Assembly: GCF_003668875.1 (NCBI RefSeq)
Contig: NZ_RAWM01000047.1
Span: 1 to 59,418 of the forward strand
DNA from: Corallococcus interemptor
GTDB lineage: Bacteria; Myxococcota; Myxococcia; Myxococcales; Myxococcaceae
DNA: 59,418 nt
Reading direction: 5' to 3'
Below the pieces are notes generated by a model that did not search any database, was not told the DNA's origin, and saw only the letters and a program-made list of their open reading frames with translations. Position numbers and translations under genes: made by a program. This document shows positions 16,222 to 25,459 of the stretch, one piece after another. Numbering within the stretch: position 1 is the first letter of the stretch; every line of letters begins with the position of its first letter.

Positions 16222-17616
16222 CTAGAGGATGGCGCGGCGCATCTTCCAGTAGGTCTCCTTGGCCATGCGGAAGGTGTTGGAGCCCGGGGGCAGGAGGGTG
16301 CGCAGCAGCTCCGCGGACTGAAGCTGGAGGGGGCGCACGCAGTGGGCATCCAGCTGGTGGCGCAGGTAGCCCACCATGTCGCGGCTCTTGTACTCGTTGA
16401 AGTAGTTGCGCAGCTCCGCCGCCGTGCGGGCCTTGCCGTTGTCCGCGTACTTGGCCACGTAGGGGCTGAAGTCCGGATAGAGGCTGCCCTTGCCGAAGCC
16501 GCCGTGCACGGTGGTCTTCATGAAGTTGCCGATGAGCAGGTCGTCGAACACCTGGTACTTCACGGCGGTCATCAGCGAGTTGCGGGGCGCCTCGAAGGTG
16601 ATGCCCTTGTGGAAGCGGCGCTTGTTGAGCTCGATGACGTGCTCCTGGCCGCCCACGCGGAAGCGCAGGAAGTCCATCACCGTGCCCAGGTGCTCGACGG
16701 CGCGGAAGTACTGCTCCAGCTGCTTCACCTCGTCCGCCTCCAGGCGCTCGCTCCAGTCATCCCCGAAGTCCTTCGGGTCCACCGGCTTGATGGCGCGCTC
16801 CTTCGGGTTGATGGAGACAGAGGCGTCGTTGGTGAAGTCGCGGCGCAGGAAGGCCGGGAGCATCTCGCAGGTGGTGGAGGTGAAGCCCCGCGCGTAGTCC
16901 GGCAGCGTGGTGGTGTACTCGGAGCACCAGACGCTGTCCGCGCGCTGGTACTTGTGCATGGAGCTGAAGGGGACGAAGTAGCGCACGCCGTACGTCTCCG
17001 CCATGCGCGCGATGGTCTGTCCCACGGGCGTCTTCGCCGCGGCGTACGGGAGGATGCGGCGCCCGTCTTCCGTGAAGAAGTTCATCATGTCCGCGTCGCC
17101 GTAGCCGGACAGGGCCAGCAGGTACGTCTCGCTGTACTCCTTGATGACCCGGCGCACGAAGCGGCCCTGGCCGCGGTCGCCCGCGTCGTTGAGGTTGACG
17201 ATGAGCCGGCCGCCCACCTCCACCAGCAGCACCGCGTCCTGGTTCACGTCCGGGATGCACAGCACGCGGATGCGCGGGGACAGGCGCGTCCACTCGCGGT
17301 CCTGGAGCACCTGGACCTTGAAGCCCGCCTCGCGCAGGTCGTCGCGGATCCGGCCGCCCACGTGGTTGGGGACCAGCAGCGTGCGTGAGCGCAGCTTCTC
17401 CAGCGACGCCATGCTCAGGTGATCCGGGTGGCCGTGGGACAGCCACACGTAGGGGCAATCCAGGATGGCCTGGCGCTGCTCGTCCGGAATCTCATGGGAC
17501 AGCGTCCAGCTGCCGAAGTAGGCGTCCCCGTCCGTCCAGGGGTCGGTCACCAGCACCGGACCGTTGTCGTGACAGATGAGTGTGGCGTTGCCAATCGTCT
17601 CGAAGCCCAGCTCCAT
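16222..17616 (-). CDS. Metallo-beta-lactamase-fold hydrolase
   Basis: This 464-residue protein has an N-terminal metallo-beta-lactamase fold. LSHGHPDHLSM (about residues 60-70) carries the H-x-H-x-D-H metal ligands, after LVTDPWTDGDAYFGSW. The second half is a long domain without recognised motifs. The set resembles UlaG/RomA-like and rhamnolipid-linked MBL enzymes, and possible roles include phosphodiesterase or lactonase chemistry. The ATG at 17616 was chosen because AAGGGGG precedes it and the protein then opens at MELGFETIGNATLICHDNG. Upstream in-frame starts add Arg/His-rich sequence. It is not in an evident operon. Confidence 0.75.
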   Translation of the reverse strand: MELGFETIGNATLICHDNGPVLVTDPWTDGDAYFGSWTLSHEIPDEQRQAILDCPYVWLSHGHPDHLSMASLEKLRSRTLLVPNHVGGRIRDDLREAGFKVQVLQDREWTRLSPRIRVLCIPDVNQDAVLLVEVGGRLIVNLNDAGDRGQGRFVRRVIKEYSETYLLALSGYGDADMMNFFTEDGRRILPYAAAKTPVGQTIARMAETYGVRYFVPFSSMHKYQRADSVWCSEYTTTLPDYARGFTSTTCEMLPAFLRRDFTNDASVSINPKERAIKPVDPKDFGDDWSERLEADEVKQLEQYFRAVEHLGTVMDFLRFRVGGQEHVIELNKRRFHKGITFEAPRNSLMTAVKYQVFDDLLIGNFMKTTVHGGFGKGSLYPDFSPYVAKYADNGKARTAAELRNYFNEYKSRDMVGYLRHQLDAHCVRPLQLQSAELLRTLLPPGSNTFRMAKETYWKMRRAIL

Positions 17617-17691
17617 TGCGCGCCCCCTTGACCCCTCACGCCGCTCCCAATGCGCGTGTGGACGAGAAGGTGGCACCCGGACTTTTGCCTA

Positions 17692-17711
17692 CAAGCTTGG
17701 GAAACAAGCTT
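17692..17711. repeat. Paired CAAGCTT(G) palindromes
   Basis: CAAGCTTG (17692-17699) and CAAGCTT (17705-17711) are separated by five bases, about 80 bases upstream of the MBL-fold start. They form both a direct and an inverted repeat. They might be an operator or chance, and no consensus promoter was identified with them. Confidence 0.25.
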
Positions 17712-17833
17712 CCATGCCTGGCCGGTCGCTGTCCGCGCCTGCGGCCCAGGAAAGGGCTTTCCCTTGTCAGGCGGTTCGAGGCGGACGGCAGGCAGCGGAT
17801 CCGCGCGCCCCTGTCCACCGGGCGACACGCGGA

Positions 17834-20800
17834 TCAGCGCCGGGACACGAGCGAGAGGATTTGCGGGCCGTAGCGCTCCGCGAGGGTGGGGCCCACGCCA
17901 TGGATGGACATCAGCTCCGCGCCGCTGGACGGCCGGGCGCTGGCGATGGCGTCCAGCACACGGTCGGTGAGGATGCGGAAGGCTGGCACCTTGCGCTTGC
18001 GGGCCTCGGTGAGGCGCCACTCCTTGAGGGTGGCCACCAGGGCGGGAGACGCCGGGGCCGGCTCGAAGTCCGGCGGCGCGGGGCGGGACGCGTTCCAGGA
18101 GGCCTTGGCCCCACGGCCAGGTGACACCTCCGACGGGGCGCGCGCCTTCCAGCCGCCGCGGGCGGGCGCTTCCGAGGGGAAGGGCTCCTGGCTGAAGTCC
18201 GCGTCGCCGGAGGCACTGCCGCGGCGCCCCTGGGCGCGTCCCCGGGGCGAGGCGCTCTTGCGCGCGGTGCGCTTCGCGCCACCGGCGGCCGTGCGTCCCT
18301 TGCGCTTCTTGGTGGCCACCTCGCGCGCCTGGGGGAGCACCACCTGTCCGGGGGCGATGACGCGGGCACGGCGGCCGGTGTCCGTGAGGGACAGCCGCTG
18401 GAACTGGATGACCTGGCCGTCCTTGTCGAAGGAATCCGAGTCCAGGCGCACCAGCCCCGCGCGCACCAGGCCGCCCACGAGCCGTTCGAAGTCGCGGCGG
18501 TGGAGCTGTTCGCCAAAGAGCTCCCGGTGGAGCCGTCCGGTGGCCTGACCGTCGCGCGCGTGCAGGGCCTCCAGGATGCGGCCCAGGGAGTGGAACTCCA
18601 TCGCGGAGGGCTCCTCGAAGCGGACGACCTCGCAGGACTCGGGGGCGCAGACGTCGCACAGGCCGCAGGCGGCGCCGGAGTCCTGCACGTCGCCGAAGTG
18701 CGCGACCAGGTGGCGCATGCGGCAGTCGTGCGCTTCCGCGTACCGGCCCATCTGCTCCAGGTGCAGCTGCTTGCGCTCGCGCTGCGCGATGTACGCCACG
18801 GCCCAGCCCGCGCGGCCGCGCCGCACGTCCTCGTCCGGGGTCATCTCCACGCCGCCGTGGATCCACAGCTGTTCGAGCGCCTTGTCGAAGATTTCGGGGT
18901 CGCCTCGCACGCGGGCCTGGATGGAGGCCTTGGGCTCCAGTTCGTTGGACGTGGCCTGGTAGATGCGCTCCAGGACGGAGGGGTCCGGGTAGTCGCGGCG
19001 GTGGAAGAACTCGTGGGTGCGCCGGTCCACGAAGGCGTGGAGCAGCACCGCGCGCGAGTCCTTGCCGTCACGGCCCGCGCGCCCCAGCTCCTGGTAGTAG
19101 CCCTCCAGGCTGGCCGGCAGCGCGGCGTGGATGACGGTGCGCACGTCCGGCTTGTCGATGCCCATGCCGAACGCCGTCGTGGCGACGATGACCTCCAGGT
19201 GGCCCTTGAGGAACGCGGCCTGGATGCGGTCGCGCTCCTGGGGCTGGAGGCCGGCGTGGTACGGCGCGGTGTGGAAGTCGTGCGCGAGCAGGTCCGCGTA
19301 CTGCTCCGCGTGCTTGCGCGTGGACGCGTAGACGATGGCGGGCCGGTGCGCCGGGTTCTTGAGCAGGGACAGGATGGCGTCGCCGCGAGCGCCCGGGTTC
19401 AGCTCGCGCACCTCGATGGCGATGTTGGTGCGGCGGAAGCCGTGGATGAAGGTGTGCGCGGCGCCGCCCCGCGAGCCGCGCAGGCCCAGCTGCTGGACGA
19501 TGTCCTTCTGCACGTCCGGCGTGGCGGTGGCGGTGAGCGCCACCACGGGAGCGGGGCGCAAGAGCGGCAGGCGCGAGCCCAGCAGCCGGTAGTCCGGACG
19601 GAAGTCATGGCCCCACTGCGAGATGCAGTGCGCCTCGTCGATGGCGATGAGCGAGGGCGTGCGGCGGGCCAGCAGCTCCACGAAGCCGGGGACGCCCAGG
19701 CGCTCCGGGGCGATGAAGAGGAAGTCCAGGCGGCCTTCGAGGTATTCGGCGCAGACCTGCCGGGAGGTGGCCCGGTCGCGGCCGGAGTGGATGCGGTCCG
19801 CGGCGAAGCCCAGCGACTGGAGCCGCAGCACCTGGTCCTCCATCAGCGCGATGAGCGGGCTGACGACGACGGTGGTGCCCGCGCGAGCCAGGCCCGGCAG
19901 CTGATAGCAGAGCGACTTGCCCGCGCCCGTGGGCATCACCAGCAGCAGGTCCTCGCCGGACGTGGCCGCGCGGCAGACCTCTTCCTGGTACGGACGGAAG
20001 TCGTTGAAGCCGAAGGCCTCCTTGAGCAGGCCGCGCAGCTTGTCCGGCGGCGTGGGAGCACGGTGCACGCGCTCCGGCCGGGCGCTGCCCATGTTCACGG
20101 ACTGGGGCTGACGTTTGGCGCGGCCGAAGCCCTCGGAGGAGGCCTGCACGAAGGCGGTGCGCACCTCCGCGGAGGGGATGTTGGGAGGACGCTCCTGCAC
20201 GCGCGGCGACAGGGCCTGTGCCGTGTTGCCGGAGGCCGCTCCCGTCCATCCGCCTGCGTCTCCGTGAGCGGGAGCGCCTGGCGCGAACCGTGCGGCACCG
20301 TGGACGGAAGGGCCCGCACCGTGGCCGAAGGCGCCACTCGCGCGGGAGCCATCTCCCGCCATGCTCGCGGTGTTGGCGCGGGCCGCGGACTGGACGGTGG
20401 CGGTCGCGGCCTCGCGGGTCCGGAACAGCGCCTCATTGGGCGCCTGCGAGGGATGCGGCCTCGCGGATTCGAAGCGGTTGGCCGCGGCTTCATTCCGGAG
20501 CGCGGGACTGCCCGCCACCGGCAGCGGCGGCAGCGACGTGGGCGCCTGGCCCACGACCTCCCGCACATACGCCTCGATACCGCTCATGAACGCATCCAGC
20601 GCGCCCTGCCCGCGCTCGATGCGCTGGAGCCACGCTTCCCACTGCCCCGTCATCACCGGGGACTTCACGTCCGGGTGCACCACCCCGATGAGGTGGATGC
20701 CCTTCTCCGTGGCCACCAGGCGCTTGCCCTCGCGGGTCAGGTACTCGCGCTCGAGCAGCAGCTCGATGGTCGCGGCGCGGGTGGCGGGCGTGCCCAGCCC

Positions 20801-22567
20801 CGTGTCGCGCATCGCGTCCACCAGCTCCTTCTCATCCAGCGTGCGCCCGGCGGACTCCATCGCCGTCAGCAGCGTGGCCTCCGTGAAGCGCGGAGGCGGA
20901 CGCGTGCGCTTCTTCACCGCCTCCACGTCCTCCACCGTCTGCGCCTGTCCACGCGCGAGCCCCGCGGGCAGGTCCTGCGGCTCGTCGTCCGGCTCGTCCT
21001 CCTTGTCCTTGTCCGCGCCCTTCTTGCCCTCGGGCTTGAGGCGCGGCGCCTTCTGCCCGCCCCCCACGTCCAGGACCTTCCAGCCCACCTTCTCCACCTG
21101 CGTGCCCGCGCTGTGGAAGCGGTCCACCACGGGCCCTGTGTCCCCCTTGGATGTCACCGCGGTGATGACCGTGGTCACCTTCCAGACGTGGTCCTCGTGC
21201 CACGCCTGGAGCAGGCGCCGGCACACCAGGTCGTAGAGGCGCTGCTCGTCCGGAGACAGCCGCACGCCGGACGCCGGCATGGGCGTGGGGATGATGGCGT
21301 GGTGGTCCGTCACCTTCGAGTCATCCACGTAGCGCTTGCCCAGCGGGCGCTCGCCCGTGCCCGGCGCCAGGTCCTCGTGGTACGGGGCCTGGATGGCGCG
21401 CACCACCTCCGGCAGCGTGTCCGCCACGGTCGCCGACAGGTGCCGGCTCGCGGTGCGCGGGTAGCTCAGGAGCTTGTGCTTCTCATAGAGCGCCTGCGCG
21501 ACCTCCAACGTGCGCTGCGCGCTGAAGCCGTACAGCCGGTTCGCGTGGCGCTGCAGCTCCGTCAGGTCGTAGAGCAGCGGCGGCGGCATCCGCTTCGTTT
21601 CGGCATCCAGCGACTCCACCACCGCGCTGCCGCTCCGCACGCGGTCGATGACCCGGCCCGCCTCCACGCCGTCCGCGTCCAGCCGGCGTGCCTCGCGCAC
21701 GGACTCGAAGCCCGGAGGAATCACCGGCTTGCCGTCCGGCCCCGAGCGGAACCACGTGCCCTGGTAGCGCGCTCCCACGGGAGCGCCCTTGCCGCGCGGT
21801 GAGAAGGTGGCCACGACCTCCAGGTAGTCCCGGGGCACGAAGTCGCGGATGGCCAACTCGCGCTCCACCACCATGGCCAGCGTGGGCGTCTGCACGCGCC
21901 CCACGGACAGCATGCTGCCGTAGGTGCCGCTGGCCAGCGTGTAGAGGCGCGACAGGTTCATGCCCACGAGCCAGTCCGCGCGGCTGCGCCCCATGGCGGC
22001 GTCCGCCAGCGGCGCGTACTCCTTGCCGTCCTTGAGGTGCTGGAAGCCGTCGCGGATGGCTCGCTCGGTGAGCGAGGACACCCACAGCCGGCGCACCGGC
22101 TTGCGGCACCCGGCGGCGGCGTAGATGTAGCGGAAGATGAGCTCGCCCTCGCGGCCCGCGTCCGTGGCGCACACCACGCCGGACACCTCCGGCGCGTTCA
22201 TCACGCGGCGGACGACCTCGAACTGACCTTTGGTGGAATCCGACACCACCAGCGGCCAGTCCGCCGGCAGCATGGGCAGCTGCGAGCGGTGCCACTTCTT
22301 CCATTCCGGGCGAATCTCATGGGGCTGGGCCAGGCCCACCAGGTGGCCAATGGCCCACGTGACGACGTAGCCGTTGCCGCGAAGGAAGCCCTCGCCGCGC
22401 TCGGTGGCGCCGAGCACCCGGGCGATGTCGCGCGCCACGGCGGGCTTCTCCGCCACCACCGCGAGGACGGAGCCCCGCCCACCGCGAGCCGTCCCACCGT
22501 CCATGCTCGCGTCCCGCGACACCGACCTGTCCCATCCGGGCGACTCGCCCATCTCATCCCACCTCAT
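17834..22567 (-). CDS. Topoisomerase III - RecQ helicase - HRDC fusion
   Basis: This is one uninterrupted 1577-residue reading frame. Residues ~34-680 form a type IA topoisomerase III: TOPRIM glutamate in VVAEKPAVARDI, acidic motif CATDAGREGELIF near 133, the active tyrosine in LLSYPRTASRHL near 370 and LSVGRVQTPTLAM near 210. A low-complexity linker spans ~680-840. RecQ follows: FRPYQEEV, Walker A MPTGAGKS (878-885), the box IAIDEAHCISQWGHDFR, VATTAFGMGIDKPDVR and ELGRAGRDG. A zinc cluster (CRMRH near 1283, then CGLCDVC) and a winged-helix segment come next. A basic tract (~1418-1450) leads to an HRDC domain (~1509-1577). GGGGAGGGGACAGG precedes the ATG. RecQ and Topo III act jointly on recombination intermediates; here they are covalently joined. 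Confidence 0.92.
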   Translation of the reverse strand: MRWDEMGESPGWDRSVSRDASMDGGTARGGRGSVLAVVAEKPAVARDIARVLGATERGEGFLRGNGYVVTWAIGHLVGLAQPHEIRPEWKKWHRSQLPMLPADWPLVVSDSTKGQFEVVRRVMNAPEVSGVVCATDAGREGELIFRYIYAAAGCRKPVRRLWVSSLTERAIRDGFQHLKDGKEYAPLADAAMGRSRADWLVGMNLSRLYTLASGTYGSMLSVGRVQTPTLAMVVERELAIRDFVPRDYLEVVATFSPRGKGAPVGARYQGTWFRSGPDGKPVIPPGFESVREARRLDADGVEAGRVIDRVRSGSAVVESLDAETKRMPPPLLYDLTELQRHANRLYGFSAQRTLEVAQALYEKHKLLSYPRTASRHLSATVADTLPEVVRAIQAPYHEDLAPGTGERPLGKRYVDDSKVTDHHAIIPTPMPASGVRLSPDEQRLYDLVCRRLLQAWHEDHVWKVTTVITAVTSKGDTGPVVDRFHSAGTQVEKVGWKVLDVGGGQKAPRLKPEGKKGADKDKEDEPDDEPQDLPAGLARGQAQTVEDVEAVKKRTRPPPRFTEATLLTAMESAGRTLDEKELVDAMRDTGLGTPATRAATIELLLEREYLTREGKRLVATEKGIHLIGVVHPDVKSPVMTGQWEAWLQRIERGQGALDAFMSGIEAYVREVVGQAPTSLPPLPVAGSPALRNEAAANRFESARPHPSQAPNEALFRTREAATATVQSAARANTASMAGDGSRASGAFGHGAGPSVHGAARFAPGAPAHGDAGGWTGAASGNTAQALSPRVQERPPNIPSAEVRTAFVQASSEGFGRAKRQPQSVNMGSARPERVHRAPTPPDKLRGLLKEAFGFNDFRPYQEEVCRAATSGEDLLLVMPTGAGKSLCYQLPGLARAGTTVVVSPLIALMEDQVLRLQSLGFAADRIHSGRDRATSRQVCAEYLEGRLDFLFIAPERLGVPGFVELLARRTPSLIAIDEAHCISQWGHDFRPDYRLLGSRLPLLRPAPVVALTATATPDVQKDIVQQLGLRGSRGGAAHTFIHGFRRTNIAIEVRELNPGARGDAILSLLKNPAHRPAIVYASTRKHAEQYADLLAHDFHTAPYHAGLQPQERDRIQAAFLKGHLEVIVATTAFGMGIDKPDVRTVIHAALPASLEGYYQELGRAGRDGKDSRAVLLHAFVDRRTHEFFHRRDYPDPSVLERIYQATSNELEPKASIQARVRGDPEIFDKALEQLWIHGGVEMTPDEDVRRGRAGWAVAYIAQRERKQLHLEQMGRYAEAHDCRMRHLVAHFGDVQDSGAACGLCDVCAPESCEVVRFEEPSAMEFHSLGRILEALHARDGQATGRLHRELFGEQLHRRDFERLVGGLVRAGLVRLDSDSFDKDGQVIQFQRLSLTDTGRRARVIAPGQVVLPQAREVATKKRKGRTAAGGAKRTARKSASPRGRAQGRRGSASGDADFSQEPFPSEAPARGGWKARAPSEVSPGRGAKASWNASRPAPPDFEPAPASPALVATLKEWRLTEARKRKVPAFRILTDRVLDAIASARPSSGAELMSIHGVGPTLAERYGPQILSLVSRR

Positions 22568-22759
22568 GACCTGTCCCCTCCCCGCCCCTGGCCGCCCACC
22601 CGCGGGGTCGGGCTCCCCACCGTGCGCGTCCCTACCCTTCCCTATCGCGAGAGGCTGACATGGCCAGGCCCCCCCTGTCCCGCTCCGTCACGCCCGCCTC
22701 CCCACCAGGGGGCCGTGGCCACGAACAACAAAGAGCGATGGGTCCGATCAAAACGGAAA

Positions 22760-22789
22760 TCGCCCCGGCGCCAAAGGGCACCGGGGCGA
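22760..22789 (-). terminator. Hairpin after NDH-2 gene
   Basis: A 13-base arm TCGCCCCGGCGCC (22760-22772) pairs with GGCACCGGGGCGA (22777-22789), with one mismatch and a 4-base loop. On the minus strand it is followed by TTTCCGTTTTG, making a convincing intrinsic terminator. Confidence 0.65.
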
Positions 22790-22823
22790 CTTGAGGACAG
22801 CACGTCCCAGGTCTTCTGGAGGC

Positions 22824-24182
22824 TCAGTGCGCCGAAGCGGGCTGGGACGGCGGCAGCTCCGGACGCGCGGGAGGAGGCAGGGCGGGTGCCTGGCGGGGTG
22901 CCCTCAGGGCGGGCATGCGCTTGGACACGTTGTTCGTGATGAGCCGCATGTTCCGGCCGCCCTGGGTGAAGAACGTGTAGCCCCAGTTGAGCATCACGAA
23001 GAGGCGGTTGCGGAAGCCGATGAGGTAGGCGATGTGCACTCCCGCCCAGACACACCACGCGGGCAGCCCCTTCATGCGCCACTTGTCGTAGAGCACGCCC
23101 ACCGCGTAGCCGCGGCCAATCACCGCGAAGCTGCCCTTGTCATGATAGCGGAAGGGCCGCAGCGGCTTGTTCGCCAGGCGGTCACGGAGGGTCTTCGCCA
23201 CGTGCCGCCCCATCTGCATCGCCGCCGGCGCGATGCCCGGCACGGGCTTGCCGTCCTGCGTCGCCGCCGCCACGTCGCCAATCACATACACGTCGTCCAA
23301 GCCCGGCGCCGTCAACTGCGGCGTTACCTGCACGCGGCCCGCGCGGTCCAGCGGCACCTCCAGCGAGCGCACCAGCGGAGACGCCGCCACGCCCGCGCCC
23401 CACAGCACCGTGCGCGTGGCGATGTGCTCGTCCCCGAACGTGACACCCGCCTCGTCGATGGCCGTCACCAGCGCGCCGGTGCGCACCTCGACGTGCAGCT
23501 TCTCCAGGTCGCGCCTCGCCGCCTCCGACAGCTCCTCCGGGTACGCGCTCAGCACGCGCGGCAGACCCTCCAGCAGGACCACCCGCGCCTGGCGCGTGTC
23601 GATGTTCCGGAAGTCCTTGGGCAGCGAGTGCCGCGTCATGTACGCGAGCGCCCCCGCCAGCTCCACGCCCGTGGGCCCCGCGCCGATGATGACGAAGGTC
23701 ATCCACTCGCGCTGGCGCACCGGGTCCGGCTCGCGCTCCGCCGCCTCGAAGGCCGTGAGGATGCGCTCGCGGATGCGGACCGCGTCCTCCAGCGTCTTCA
23801 GGCCCGGCGCCACCTGCGCCCACTCCGGGTGCTTGAAGTACGAGTGCGTCGCGCCCGTGGCCACCACCAGCGAGTCGTAGGCAATCTCCCCGCCCTCCAC
23901 GACGAGCACCTTGCGGCGCGCGTCCACCGACTTCGCCTCCGCCAGCAGCACCTCCGTGTTGCGCGAGTGCAGCACGCTGCGGATGGGCGCGGAGATGTCC
24001 GCGGTGTTCAGCACCGACGTCGCCACCTGGTAGAGCAGCGGCTGGAAGAGGTGGTGGTTGTAGCGGTCCACCACCGTCACCCGCACGTTGTCCGCCTTGC
24101 CCAGCGCCTTCGCGGCCTCGAGCCCGCCAAAGCCCGCCCCCACGATGACCACGTGATGCCTGCTGTCCTGATCGCGTTCCAT
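22824..24182 (-). CDS. Type II NADH:quinone oxidoreductase (NDH-2-like)
   Basis: This 452-residue two-dinucleotide-fold flavoprotein has an FAD site VVIVGAGFGGLEAAKAL at the start and an NAD(H) site FVIIGAGPTGVELAGAL near 160. The second FAD contact is VYVIGDVAAATQDGKPVPG near 295, followed by APAAMQMGRHVAKTL. The quinone-side YLIGFRNRLFVMLNWGYTFF near 385 is the amphipathic C-terminal membrane anchor seen in NDH-2. It would pass electrons from NADH to quinone without pumping protons. The ATG at 24182 gives MERDQDSRHHVVIVGAG; another ATG at 24203 is possible and neither has a strong ribosome site. Confidence 0.85.
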   Translation of the reverse strand: MERDQDSRHHVVIVGAGFGGLEAAKALGKADNVRVTVVDRYNHHLFQPLLYQVATSVLNTADISAPIRSVLHSRNTEVLLAEAKSVDARRKVLVVEGGEIAYDSLVVATGATHSYFKHPEWAQVAPGLKTLEDAVRIRERILTAFEAAEREPDPVRQREWMTFVIIGAGPTGVELAGALAYMTRHSLPKDFRNIDTRQARVVLLEGLPRVLSAYPEELSEAARRDLEKLHVEVRTGALVTAIDEAGVTFGDEHIATRTVLWGAGVAASPLVRSLEVPLDRAGRVQVTPQLTAPGLDDVYVIGDVAAATQDGKPVPGIAPAAMQMGRHVAKTLRDRLANKPLRPFRYHDKGSFAVIGRGYAVGVLYDKWRMKGLPAWCVWAGVHIAYLIGFRNRLFVMLNWGYTFFTQGGRNMRLITNNVSKRMPALRAPRQAPALPPPARPELPPSQPASAH

Positions 24183-24295
24183 GGCGGGAAGGTGCGGACG
24201 CATGACGCGCCCGGCCAGCGCTTGCCTTCCCCCGCCTGCCCGAGGGTCCCCCCGGACGCCCGGCTACCCCACGGGCAGGCCTCGTTGGGCTGGCC

Positions 24296-25459
24296 TCAGC
24301 CCGCCTTCGCGGTGCCCTTCGCCTGGTGCCAGGCCGCGAGCACCTCCTTCTCCCTCTCAGGAGACAGGCCCGAGCGCAGCTGGGCCTGCCGGTCCGCCGG
24401 CAGCCCGTGGAACCAGGTCAGCGTGTCGCGCACGGTGTCCGCGAGCGGCCGGGTGACGAGCCCCGCCTGCGTGGCGCGCGCGATGCTCACCGCGCCAATG
24501 CCGCTCTCCGGCCCGGTGCGCGGCACCCACGCGGGCATGTCCGCGAAGGCCGTCACCTTCTGCGCATCCAGGAAGGCCGTGTCCACCCAGGTGAAGCGCG
24601 CGTCGCTCCCGGTGGCCTTCTGGATGTCCTCCAGCATGCCCTTCATGTTCATGGGCTTCAGCGGGCCGGTGACGTTGAAGATGCCCGCGGTGCGGCGCTC
24701 CACGTTGCGGATGATGAACGCGGCCAGGTCGCGCGCGTCGATGATCTGCACCGGGTCCTCGCCGTCGCCGGGGGCCAGCACCTCGCCGCCCTTCGCCACG
24801 CGCAGCGGCCAGTAGGTGAAGCGGTCGGAGCCGTCATCCGGGCCCACGATGAGGCCGGGGCGGACGTTGAGCGTGCGGCCGGGCAGCGCGGCCTCGGCGG
24901 CCTTCTCACAGAGCGCCTTGAGCGGGCCGTAGCTCGTCTCGCCCACCTCCTCCGTCGTCTCGTCCGGAATCGTGCCCACGGCGTCGGACTCGTTGAGGTC
25001 CTTCTTCGTCATGTCCTTGTAGACGGACACGCTGGAGACGAAGACGTACTGGCCCACGTTGGGCGCCAGCAGCTCCGCGGACGCCTTCACGATGCGCGGC
25101 ACGTAGCCGGACGTGTCGATGACCGCGTCCCACTTGCGGCCCTGCAGCGCCTTCAGGCCCTCGCCCTTGTTGGGGTCGCGGTCGCCCTGCAGCTTCTCCA
25201 CGTCCGGGAAGAGGCCGGGGTTGGACTTGCCGCGGTTGAAGAGCGTGAGCGTGTGGCCGCGCGCCTGCGCCACCTGCACCAGCGCGGGGCCCAGGAACCG
25301 GGTGCCGCCCAGGATGAGGATGTTCAGCGGCTTGCCCGGGGCCTCCCCCTTGTCATCACCGGTGGCGGGGCCCGCCTTGGGAGACGATGCACAGCCCAGC
25401 ACCTGGACCGCGCTCAACGCGGCCGCCGCTTGAATCACGCCTCTTCGGGTCAGCTTCAT
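24296..25459 (-). CDS. Tat-exported NAD(P)-dependent epimerase/reductase
   Basis: This is a 387-residue Rossmann-fold protein of the extended SDR (epimerase/dehydratase) type. The nucleotide motif NILILGGTRFLGPALVQVA (about residue 45) replaces the usual GxxGxxG with GGTRFLG, as in isoflavone-reductase-like or CSP41-like members. The N-terminus KLTRRGVIQAAAALSAVQVLGC is a twin-arginine signal ending in a lipobox-like LGC. The enzyme should therefore be exported already folded with its cofactor and may be lipid-anchored. ATGA overlap with the upstream carrier gene indicates translational coupling. Substrate unknown. Confidence 0.8.
   Translation of the reverse strand: MKLTRRGVIQAAAALSAVQVLGCASSPKAGPATGDDKGEAPGKPLNILILGGTRFLGPALVQVAQARGHTLTLFNRGKSNPGLFPDVEKLQGDRDPNKGEGLKALQGRKWDAVIDTSGYVPRIVKASAELLAPNVGQYVFVSSVSVYKDMTKKDLNESDAVGTIPDETTEEVGETSYGPLKALCEKAAEAALPGRTLNVRPGLIVGPDDGSDRFTYWPLRVAKGGEVLAPGDGEDPVQIIDARDLAAFIIRNVERRTAGIFNVTGPLKPMNMKGMLEDIQKATGSDARFTWVDTAFLDAQKVTAFADMPAWVPRTGPESGIGAVSIARATQAGLVTRPLADTVRDTLTWFHGLPADRQAQLRSGLSPEREKEVLAAWHQAKGTAKAG

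Noticed and set aside
17980-18000. Sigma-54-like TGGCAC...TTGC element
   Set aside because: The spacing does not match the -24/-12 consensus and it lies inside the topoisomerase-RecQ coding region.
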